In this document: positions 1 through 5,736 of the stretch, piece by piece | How the letters are laid out: each line of letters begins with the position of its first letter | How positions within the stretch are numbered: position 1 is the stretch's first letter | NCBI GenBank assembly: GCA_900548145.1 | Contig: URJB01000068.1 | Coordinates: forward strand, 1 to 9,120 | DNA length: 9,120 bases | DNA from: an uncultured Eubacteriales bacterium | GTDB taxonomy: Bacteria > Bacillota > Clostridia > Christensenellales > Aristaeellaceae | Reading direction: 5' to 3' | Translations under genes and position numbers: made by a program | Notes under the pieces: model-generated | What the model was told of the DNA's origin: nothing | Databases searched by the model: none | What the model saw: only the letters and a program-made list of their open reading frames with translations

Positions 1-20
1 TTTGGCACGGCAGTGCCAAA
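1..20. repeat. Perfect inverted repeat at window edge
   Basis: TTTGGCAC at 1-8 is followed by a 4-nt spacer (9-12) and its exact reverse complement at 13-20, giving an 8-bp stem. It lies about 40 bp past the ohyA stop codon. The flanking bases run T-to-A rather than A-to-T, so it is not a textbook intrinsic terminator. The window ends here, so any T-tract or longer stem on the minus strand cannot be seen. It may be a transcription end structure, an operator, or the edge of a repeat. Confidence 0.45.
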
Positions 21-59
21 GACGACGATTGAGGTTGCGGATCACTGCCCCTGCCCTGC

Positions 60-1838
60 TTAGATGACGTTGTGCTCCTTGAGAAGCTTTTCGATGTCGG
101 TGCCGCCGATCTTGCCCATCACGGCCTTGAAGGCCAGCTTTTCCAAGAGGCCCGCGTCCATATCCGTGACCTTCTTGCCGTCCCGGAGCTTCACGGTGGC
201 GTTGAGCAGGTCGCGCACGTCGTAGACGCTGCCCCAGACCTCGGGCACGCCCCGATCCACGTTCAGCAGGGTGTAGACGGCTTCCATGCCGGTGCGCATG
301 GAGTACTCGGTAGTGAAGATGGTGTCGCGGGGCGTTTCGGCGAACTGGCCCAGGAAGGCGAAGTTCACAGCGCCGTCCGGCACCACCTTCGGCCGGTCGC
401 CGTAGGCCCGGGGCATGAAGAACGCGTCGATGTAGGGCATCATGACGGGCACGGTGTTGGCGCTGTGCTCGGCCATGTCTTCGATCTCATCCACCGGCAC
501 GCCGATGTGGTACAGCCACTCCATGCAGATCTCCTTACCGGTGCATTCCCGCATGGGCTTTTTGACATAGTCGCCGGGCTTATCGGTGAACAGGCTGTAC
601 ACCCACACCAGACAGTGATCCTTGGGCTGCTCCCGGAACTGAGGCTGGCGGTTGATGGTCCAGCTCATGAGCCAGCCGGAGTCCTTCACTGTGACGATGC
701 CGCCGGTGACGACCTTGCCGGTGAAGGGATCGCGCTTGCAGATGTTCTTGATGTAGGGGATGATGCGCTGATCCAGCGTTTCCACGGTGGCGCTCATCCA
801 GTTGGTCTGCTCGGGGTCGCTGCAGAACTTGTCCGGATGGCCGAAGGAGGGATCCTGCGCGGCGATCTTGCGCCACATGTCCCAGCCGCCGCCGGGCTTG
901 AGCTCCGTGTTGTAGGCTGCGGGCTCGTTCTGGCTGCCCATGGAGGAGTTTTCCACACAGCCGCCGTTGGTGATGAACACCAGATCGTTCTCCGTCAGGG
1001 CAATGGTGTCTTCCTTGCCGTCCCGCAGGACTTCGATGGCGGTAGCCACCTTGTGATCCGGCTTGCTGCAGTCGAACTTCACGTTGACTACCTGTACGCC
1101 GAAATGGAACTGCACGCCCGCCTTTTCCAGATATTTCATCATAGGCAGGATCATGCTCTCGTACTGGTTGTAACGGGTGAAGCGCAGGGCCTTGAAGTCC
1201 GGCAGGCCGCCGATGTGGTGGATGTAGCGCTGAATGTACAGCTTCATTTCCAGCGCGCTGTGCCAGTTCTCAAAGGCGAACATGGTGCGCCAGTACAGCC
1301 AGAAGTTGCTGTTCAGGACTTCGTCGTCAAAGAAATCAGTGATGCGCTTGTCCTGCAGCTCCTCGTTGGGGGTGAAGAACAGCTTCATGATCTCCATGGC
1401 GCCCTTGTCGGAGATGTCGAACTTGCCGTCGGTGTGGGCGTCCTCGCCCCGGTTGACCGTGGCGCGGCACAGAGAGTAGTTGGGGTCGTCCTTGTTGAGC
1501 CAGTAGTACTCGTCCAGCACGCTGACACCTTCCGTCTCAATGGAGGGAATGGAGTGGAACAGATCCCACATAACTTCGAAATGATTGTCCATTTCACGGC
1601 CGCCGCGCATCACGTAGCCGATATTTTCAAACTTCCAGCCGTCGCACGCGCCGCCGGCGGTGGGGCCTTTTTCCAGAACGTGGATGTGGTCGCCCTTCAT
1701 CTGGCCGTCGCGGACCAGATAGCAGGCCGCCGTCAGTGCCGCAAGGCCGCTGCCCACGATATAGGCGGACTTTTGTTCCACGCCCTCGGGCTTGCGGGGA
1801 CGGGCAAAGGCTTCGTAATTGCCGCTGGAATAATACAT
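60..1838 (-). CDS. ohyA: Oleate hydratase (FAD-dependent, MCRA family)
   Basis: This 592-aa protein adds water to the cis-9 double bond of oleate and related unsaturated fatty acids, giving 10-hydroxy fatty acids, and is FAD-dependent. It is a cytosolic or membrane-associated enzyme linked to fatty-acid detoxification. Visible signs are the N-terminal YYSSGNYEAFARPRKPEG block, the dinucleotide-binding IVGSGLAAL (about residues 27-35) and the RGGREM motif (78-83). Glu82 and Tyr201 fall at the positions recalled as the water-activating and protonating residues of Staphylococcus OhyA. The length matches the usual ~590 aa, so the gene appears intact. The reading frame stays open 54 codons further upstream. 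The start at 1838 is chosen because GAGGAGG sits 8 nt before it and the family N-terminus begins there. The gene stands alone on the minus strand, 241 bp from the next gene. The family call is firm; the preferred substrate is not visible. Confidence 0.96.
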   Translation of the reverse strand: MYYSSGNYEAFARPRKPEGVEQKSAYIVGSGLAALTAACYLVRDGQMKGDHIHVLEKGPTAGGACDGWKFENIGYVMRGGREMDNHFEVMWDLFHSIPSIETEGVSVLDEYYWLNKDDPNYSLCRATVNRGEDAHTDGKFDISDKGAMEIMKLFFTPNEELQDKRITDFFDDEVLNSNFWLYWRTMFAFENWHSALEMKLYIQRYIHHIGGLPDFKALRFTRYNQYESMILPMMKYLEKAGVQFHFGVQVVNVKFDCSKPDHKVATAIEVLRDGKEDTIALTENDLVFITNGGCVENSSMGSQNEPAAYNTELKPGGGWDMWRKIAAQDPSFGHPDKFCSDPEQTNWMSATVETLDQRIIPYIKNICKRDPFTGKVVTGGIVTVKDSGWLMSWTINRQPQFREQPKDHCLVWVYSLFTDKPGDYVKKPMRECTGKEICMEWLYHIGVPVDEIEDMAEHSANTVPVMMPYIDAFFMPRAYGDRPKVVPDGAVNFAFLGQFAETPRDTIFTTEYSMRTGMEAVYTLLNVDRGVPEVWGSVYDVRDLLNATVKLRDGKKVTDMDAGLLEKLAFKAVMGKIGGTDIEKLLKEHNVI

Positions 1839-1846
1839 GCTGAAAT

Positions 1847-1853
1847 CCTCCTC
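1847..1853 (-). promoter_or_regulatory. Ribosome binding site that fixes the ohyA start
   Basis: GAGGAGG on the minus strand lies 8 nt before the ATG at 1838. The longer in-frame ATG at 2000 lies inside a terminator stem and has no such site, so the shorter protein is the real one. Confidence 0.85.
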
Positions 1854-1888
1854 ATTTTGACCGGGTTGGTTCAGGAAATATTCATCTT

Positions 1889-1928
1889 CCGCCGGGAGGG
1901 AGCTTTCGTCGCCCCGCTTCCCTTGCGG
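1889..1928 (-). other. Possible structured 5' leader of ohyA
   Basis: On the minus strand CCGC pairs with GCGG at the outer ends. After a small internal loop, GGGA pairs with TCCC, and AGC with GCT can extend the stem inside. The structure would lie in the untranslated leader about 36 nt before the ohyA ribosome binding site. There is no T-tract and no known riboswitch class is recognised. The pairing may be chance in GC-rich DNA. Confidence 0.25.
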
Positions 1929-1930
1929 TG

Positions 1931-1964
1931 ATTGTAGGATAGTCTTTTCCCAAAAAGAAAACAA
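1931..1964 (-). promoter_or_regulatory. Candidate ohyA promoter
   Basis: On the minus strand TTGTTT (1959-1964) is separated by 17 bp from TATCCT (1936-1941). A better -10, TACAAT, sits at 1931-1936 but has a poor -35. This is the only AT-rich stretch between the upstream terminator hairpin and the ohyA start. Both -35 and -10 matches are partial, and the stretch is also the T-rich tail of that terminator. Confidence 0.35.
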
Positions 1965-1974
1965 TAAACATAAA

Positions 1975-2007
1975 AGCCGCCGTGATGAAATTTTCGTCAC
2001 GGCGGCT
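1975..2007 (-). terminator. Strong hairpin terminator after the DUF6259 gene
   Basis: AGCCGCCGTGA (1975-1985) and its exact complement (1997-2007) form an 11-bp stem. The 11-nt loop can pair further (one T-G wobble, one G-C, two A-T), giving about 15 bp with a 3-nt tip. On the minus strand the stem is followed by a T-rich run (TTTATGTTTATTGTTTTC), as expected for an intrinsic terminator. There is no T-run on the plus side. It would end transcripts from the 2080-4317 gene about 75 nt past its stop and isolate ohyA. Confidence 0.75.
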
Positions 2008-2085
2008 CATGTGTCAGAATTTTGGGCACGAAGCCTGTTTTGATGAAATTTTGTTCACGGAGGATTCCGTGTCTGATTTTTATTC
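1983..2085. repeat. Two degenerate copies of a 45-bp repeat
   Basis: TGATGAAATTTT occurs at 1983-1994 and again at 2041-2052, a period of 58 bp. Similarity continues beyond this core through TCACGG-GG, then GTGTC-GA, then a T-run, so about 33 of 45 aligned bases match (1983-2027 against 2041-2085). Copy one forms the right part of the terminator hairpin. Copy two has lost the left-arm complement and instead pairs its CACGGA with a downstream TCCGTG. The second copy runs 6 bp into the end of the DUF6259 gene. This looks like a duplicated intergenic element rather than coding sequence. Confidence 0.6.
2056..2071 (-). terminator. Small hairpin right after the DUF6259 stop codon
   Basis: CACGGA (2056-2061) pairs with TCCGTG (2066-2071) around a 4-nt loop, 8 nt past the stop codon at 2080. 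On the minus strand it is followed by AACAAAATTTT, so the T-run comes late and the stem is only 6 bp. It may be a weak first terminator or an mRNA 3'-end stabiliser ahead of the stronger hairpin at 1975-2007. Confidence 0.35.
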
Positions 2086-4317
2086 CCGGCGCAGCACCAC
2101 CACGGCCAGTTCCGCGGCGGGCAGGGCAAAGGTGTGCCCCTCCCCGGCGGCGCTCAGGGGCAGGGGGGCTTCCGTCTCAGGCGCATCCTCCGTCAGGACG
2201 ACGGCGCGCCACGTTCCCTCGGGCAGGGTAACGGTCACATGCCCTTCCAGCCCGCCTTCCCGGGCGCAGGCGATCAATACGCTGCCGTCCGGCTGCTCGT
2301 ACCGGCGGGCCATCACCGTGCCGCAGCTGGCAGTCAGTCCCAGCGCATCTCGGAAAATGCCCCGACCCCAGCGGGTCAGCCACGCCCGGCGCAGGTCGTC
2401 GGTCTTTTTCACCCGGGGCGTTTGAGGATCGTCGGGCTGGTAGCAGTTGTCCTCCATCAGGTCGTAATGCCACAGGTACATGCCGTCCACAAAGGCGCGG
2501 TAGAGCAGCTTGCAGGCGCGGCGGGCCATATGCTCCGGCCGCATCCCGGAATGGCGGCGGGGGTTCATCATGTCGATCAGCCCCTGCCGGGGGAAGGTAT
2601 AGCGGTACAGCTCCGGGAAGGCCCCGGCGTGATCGTAGAACATGGTGGTGATCAGGCCGCCGCAGATGCCGGGCATATAAGTGTCGTTGGCGCCCTCCAC
2701 CAGCAGGGCCACGCCCTTTTCCGGGGCTTCCGCAGCCAGCCGGGTCAGCAGACGGCGCAGGCCGGTGTTCCAGCCGTCCCGCACGCCGGGATGATCGCCG
2801 TGGGCCTCGGAGAAGCACAGGCAGGAAGTAGCCATGGCCAGCTGATCCAGATACAGGCTGTCCGCGCCGATGTCATGGGTCAGCCAGTGGAACACGCTGA
2901 GCAGCTCGCTCTGCCACAGCTCGGCCTGACTGCACATGGAGGCGAAATACTGATTGCGGGAGCCGTACTGCTCCAGCCAGGGCGAGCCGTCCCGGTTCTG
3001 GATGCCGCCGTTTTTCCACAGGGCTTCCCGGTCGGGGAAGACGGTGTTGCACAGCCGGGCGTTCACATAGAAGGCCACGTGGCCGCCTGCGGCGATGACC
3101 GCGCGCACGCCGTCCCGCAGTTCTTCCTCGGTGCCCAGCAGGGGATTGGGCCGGTACTGGGGGAAGCCGTAGTCGAAGCCGCTCTCGTTCCAGCCGCTGA
3201 GCAGGATGTGGTTCAGGCCGAAGGCCTTGGCTTCTTCATACAGCCGGGGAATATCCTTATAGGTGTGGACAACGCCGCCGGTCTGATACTGGAAATCATA
3301 ATGGGCCATCAGGCCGGGGCTGCGGTCGAACCACTCCGGGTGCAGGGGGCCGTGGCCCTCCGCATCCACGGGCACGGCGTAGCAGGTTCCGTCGGGTTCC
3401 ACCACGGGGGTGGACTCCCGCCACATGCGGTAGTCGTCCGCCGCCCAGTGCCACGAACCCCGATGGGGCGCGACGATGCACTCCTCACTGTGCCACGTCT
3501 GCCCCTCCGTCAGGAACAGATAATGCCCCACGGCCACGTTCAGGCCGGGGTTCTCCAGGCCGAAGCTCTCCGCCCGCAGGGTCTTCATACGGCCGGAGAC
3601 GTTGCGGCAGGTCAGGTACAGGCCGTCCTGCTCGTTTTCGTCGAACACGTCCAGCCAGAGCATGGTGCATTCGCCGGAATAGGGCAGCTCCCACACGGAC
3701 GCGCCCCGGCTGTCCTTTACGCCGCAGGGGCCGTTGAGGGCGGTGGCGTAGTCGTATTCCTGCCACTTCCAATGGGCGACGCGGGGCGGGGCCGTCAGGG
3801 TCTCCACCGGGTTCATCACCCTCTGGCCCGCGTGGCGGGGCATGTACAGCGCGTCGTCCTCCCACGTTTCGCCCAGCCACAGGCCGTTGACGCAGGGGAA
3901 CAGGGCGCGCTCCACCTCCGGGCCGCCGTGGTTTTCCACCGTCAGGGACAGGCGGATCCGCTCGTCTCCGGGCAGAAGCCGGGCTTCCCAGCGGACGGCC
4001 ACGGGCACGGGCATTCCCTCCGCCATCACGGAAGGATATTCCGCCACGATCGTGGCTTCCTTTTCCCCCTGGTCGATGCGCAGGGTGGGCTTCAGGGCCG
4101 GGTTCAGGCCGATCTCCGCCGAGCGGGCGGGGCGGGCCTCCACCGGGCCGTTTTCCGTGTGCAGCGTCAGGCGGAAGGGCGTTTCCTCCGCCGCCAGATG
4201 GTTCTTGATATAGTTGTCCTGCGCGCCTTCGCAGACCAGCTCCAGCCAGCCGCCGCTGACCGCGTCCAGCGCCAGTGACACGACCCCGTTGGTCGCGTGC
4301 AGTCGGGAGTGATACAT
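2080..4317 (-). CDS. Glycoside-hydrolase-like TIM-barrel protein (DUF6259 type)
   Basis: This 745-aa protein is probably a carbohydrate-active enzyme of unknown substrate. The apparent architecture is an all-beta N-terminal region (about 1-300, like the sugar-binding super-sandwich of large glycosidases), a predicted (beta/alpha)8 barrel (about 335-650), and a C-terminal beta domain (about 660-745). Barrel-like strands include LNHILLSGWNESG, AGGHVAFYVNARL, DSLYLDQLA and GVALLVEGAND. Asp491 and Glu541 sit at strand ends where retaining glycosidases carry catalytic acids; this assignment is inferred. It lacks a signal peptide and membrane segments, so it is likely cytoplasmic. The start at 4317 is preferred over the ATG at 4332, which overlaps the ribosome binding site. 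It has its own promoter facing away from namZ. The DUF6259 label comes from recognising the barrel pattern and is less certain than the glycosidase-like fold. Confidence 0.75.
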   Translation of the reverse strand: MYHSRLHATNGVVSLALDAVSGGWLELVCEGAQDNYIKNHLAAEETPFRLTLHTENGPVEARPARSAEIGLNPALKPTLRIDQGEKEATIVAEYPSVMAEGMPVPVAVRWEARLLPGDERIRLSLTVENHGGPEVERALFPCVNGLWLGETWEDDALYMPRHAGQRVMNPVETLTAPPRVAHWKWQEYDYATALNGPCGVKDSRGASVWELPYSGECTMLWLDVFDENEQDGLYLTCRNVSGRMKTLRAESFGLENPGLNVAVGHYLFLTEGQTWHSEECIVAPHRGSWHWAADDYRMWRESTPVVEPDGTCYAVPVDAEGHGPLHPEWFDRSPGLMAHYDFQYQTGGVVHTYKDIPRLYEEAKAFGLNHILLSGWNESGFDYGFPQYRPNPLLGTEEELRDGVRAVIAAGGHVAFYVNARLCNTVFPDREALWKNGGIQNRDGSPWLEQYGSRNQYFASMCSQAELWQSELLSVFHWLTHDIGADSLYLDQLAMATSCLCFSEAHGDHPGVRDGWNTGLRRLLTRLAAEAPEKGVALLVEGANDTYMPGICGGLITTMFYDHAGAFPELYRYTFPRQGLIDMMNPRRHSGMRPEHMARRACKLLYRAFVDGMYLWHYDLMEDNCYQPDDPQTPRVKKTDDLRRAWLTRWGRGIFRDALGLTASCGTVMARRYEQPDGSVLIACAREGGLEGHVTVTLPEGTWRAVVLTEDAPETEAPLPLSAAGEGHTFALPAAELAVVVLRRE

Positions 4318-4325
4318 AGAGGGGG

Positions 4326-4330
4326 CCTCC
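4326..4330 (-). promoter_or_regulatory. Ribosome binding site that decides the DUF6259 start
   Basis: GGAGG on the minus strand lies 8 nt before the ATG at 4317. The alternative ATG at 4332 overlaps this site (ATGGAGG) and has no site of its own. Initiation at 4317 is therefore favoured, which removes five residues from the longest open frame. Confidence 0.8.
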
Positions 4331-4336
4331 ATTCAG

Positions 4337-4414
4337 TTGTTTTGTCACCATGATAGCGTGAAAACAAGGCGTTGTCAATCCTTCTGGCTCGATGTGAAAA
4401 GAATTGTTTTGTCA
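4337..4414. repeat. 11-bp direct repeat, possible operator pair
   Basis: TTGTTTTGTCA occurs exactly twice, at 4337-4347 and 4404-4414, 67 bp apart. The first copy covers the expected start site of the minus-strand promoter. The second lies between the two -35 elements. Copy number and placement fit a regulator that controls the divergent genes. The motif is not one I can assign to a known regulator family. Confidence 0.4.
4350..4378 (-). promoter_or_regulatory. Sigma-A promoter of the DUF6259 gene
   Basis: On the minus strand a perfect TTGACA (4373-4378) is followed by a 17-bp spacer and TATCAT (4350-4355). Transcription would begin near 4343, giving a leader of about 25 nt to the ATG at 4317. 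It points away from the namZ promoter. Confidence 0.85.
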
Positions 4415-4431
4415 GGAAGCAACATATCTAC

Positions 4432-4460
4432 TTGACATTTTTCTTTCATCTCCGTATGAT
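4432..4460 (+). promoter_or_regulatory. Sigma-A promoter of the namZ operon
   Basis: A perfect TTGACA (4432-4437) is followed by a 17-bp spacer and TATGAT (4455-4460). Transcription would begin near 4467, giving a leader of about 79 nt to the namZ ATG. The -35 elements of the two divergent promoters are about 54 bp apart. Confidence 0.87.
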
Positions 4461-4472
4461 GAAGGGGCTGAT

Positions 4473-4482
4473 AAAACGTTTT
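4473..4482. promoter_or_regulatory. CG-centred palindrome in namZ leader, possible operator
   Basis: AAAACGTTTT is a perfect 10-bp palindrome with a central CG, starting about 6 bp after the predicted start of namZ transcription. LacI-family repressors commonly bind CG-centred palindromes, and this position would block the promoter. It does not match the full catabolite-repression (cre) consensus, and short palindromes of this kind can occur by chance. Confidence 0.35.
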
Positions 4483-4545
4483 TTTGGAAGAACTGGATAC
4501 AACGCCCCATTTCATTTTTCACCCAGAAGCGAGGAGGTTTTTTCG

Positions 4546-5694
4546 ATGAAAAAGGCTACCATTCTCAGCGGTATCGACCGTCTTCAGCTGGCGGACGAGC
4601 AGCTTCGGGGCCGCCGGGTGGGTCTGATGACCAACCCCACCGGCATGAACCGGGAGCTGAAAAGCACCATCGACATCGTCAACGAGCGCTACCACCTGAC
4701 CGCCATGTACGCCGTGGAGCATGGCATCCGGGGCGACGTGCAGGCGGGCGGCAAGGTGGAGACCTGTGTGGACCCCGAGACCGGCGTGACCGTGTTCACC
4801 GCCTTCGGCGAAACGTCCCATTTCACGGACGAAATGCTGGACGCCTTCGACGTGCTGGTTTTCGACATTCAGGACGTGGGCGCGCGCTTCTACACCTACC
4901 TGTACTCGCTGGGCTACGCCATGGAGGCCTGCAACCGGGCGGGCAAGTCCATGGTGGTGCTGGACCGGCTCAACCCCATCGGCGGCCTGAAGACCGGCGG
5001 CACCGTCCTGAACCCGGCGTTCAAGTCCTTCGTAGGCGACTACGAGCTGCCCACGCAATACGGCCTGACCATCGGCGAGGCCGCCCGCTACATCCGGGAT
5101 TATCAGAAGCTGACCCTTGACCTGACCGTGATCCCGCTGGAGGGCTGGGAGCGGGGCATGTATCTGGACGATACCGACCTGCCGTGGGTGGCTCCGTCTC
5201 CCAACTGCGCCACGCTGAACGCCGCCCTGTGCTACATCGGCACCTGCGTGTTCGAGGGCACCAACCTGAGCGAGGGCCGGGGCACCACCCTGCCCTTTGA
5301 GGTCATCGGCGCGCCCTTCATCAACGGCGCCCTGCTGGAAAAGAAAATGAACGGGCTGGGCCTGCCGGGCGTCCACTTCCGCCGCACCTCCTTCTGCCCC
5401 ACCTTCAGCAAGCATCAGGGCGTTCTGTGCCACGGCGTGCAGATGCACGTGCTGGACCGGCAGAGCTACGATTCCTTCACCGACGGCCTGCTGCTGCTGG
5501 ACACCATCCGCAGCCTGTACCCCGAGGAGTTCCAGTTCGTGCGCTGGAGCGAAAAATCCCCCTATTCCATCGACCTGCTGCTGGGTACGGACGAATACCG
5601 CACCGGCGCGCTGACGGCGCAGGGCCTGATGGACAAATACGCGCCCAAAGTAAAGGAATTTGTGGAGGCCGCCAAGCAGTACCGGCTGTATTGA
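4546..5694 (+). CDS. namZ: Exo-beta-N-acetylmuramidase NamZ (DUF1343, GH171)
   Basis: This 382-aa protein belongs to the DUF1343 family. Characterised members release N-acetylmuramic acid from the non-reducing end of peptidoglycan fragments. Family hallmarks are GRRVGLMTNPTG (22-33), VEHGIRGD (57-64, with Glu58 matching the conserved catalytic-site glutamate), VFDIQDVGARFYTY (105-118), APSPN (216-220) and EGTNLSEGRGTTLPFE (237-252). Length is normal and the frame intact. The start at 4546 has GAGGAGG 8 nt upstream; the frame stays open to 4372, but that extension crosses the promoter. No signal peptide is present, unlike secreted family members, so it probably acts on imported muropeptides or turnover products in the cytoplasm. 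It is the first gene of an operon with the GNAT gene 42 nt downstream, and is divergent from the DUF6259 gene. The family call is firm; the exact substrate is inferred. Confidence 0.93.
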   Translation: MKKATILSGIDRLQLADEQLRGRRVGLMTNPTGMNRELKSTIDIVNERYHLTAMYAVEHGIRGDVQAGGKVETCVDPETGVTVFTAFGETSHFTDEMLDAFDVLVFDIQDVGARFYTYLYSLGYAMEACNRAGKSMVVLDRLNPIGGLKTGGTVLNPAFKSFVGDYELPTQYGLTIGEAARYIRDYQKLTLDLTVIPLEGWERGMYLDDTDLPWVAPSPNCATLNAALCYIGTCVFEGTNLSEGRGTTLPFEVIGAPFINGALLEKKMNGLGLPGVHFRRTSFCPTFSKHQGVLCHGVQMHVLDRQSYDSFTDGLLLLDTIRSLYPEEFQFVRWSEKSPYSIDLLLGTDEYRTGALTAQGLMDKYAPKVKEFVEAAKQYRLY

Positions 5695-5736
5695 ACCGCC
5701 TGACTTCCTACATTTTCAATCAGGAGGACTTTTTTC

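Noticed and set aside
1..20. Sigma-54 promoter suggested by TGGCAC
   Set aside because: The -12 half should read TTGC at the fixed spacing, but the bases there are TGCC. The TGGCAC is explained by the palindrome.
72..1931. Long open frame of 619 codons on the plus strand opposite ohyA
   Set aside because: It mirrors a gene with strong third-position GC bias, its translation is rich in His, Val, Ala and Gly with no recognisable domain, and it has no convincing ribosome binding site. The opposite strand encodes a clear oleate hydratase.
1839..2000. N-terminal extension of ohyA to the ATG at 2000
   Set aside because: The extension begins inside a terminator stem, crosses the candidate promoter and leader, and adds 54 residues absent from the family. 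GAGGAGG marks the start at 1838.
1982..2425. 147-codon plus-strand frame starting in the intergenic repeat
   Set aside because: It begins in the terminator and repeat region and continues antisense through the end of the DUF6259 gene. There is no ribosome binding site or family similarity.
2134..4278. Long open frame of 714 codons on the plus strand opposite the DUF6259 gene
   Set aside because: Low-complexity translation typical of an antisense shadow in GC-rich DNA. The minus-strand frame has the promoter, ribosome binding site and domain structure.
4372..4545. N-terminal extension of namZ to the ATG at 4372
   Set aside because: It spans the namZ promoter itself and adds no family-like sequence or signal peptide. 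The ribosome binding site at 4531-4537 sets the start at 4546.
5699..5724. CCTGA and TCAGG inverted repeat between namZ and the GNAT gene
   Set aside because: Only 5 bp with a 16-nt loop and no T-tract. Too weak to support a terminator or a masking hairpin.
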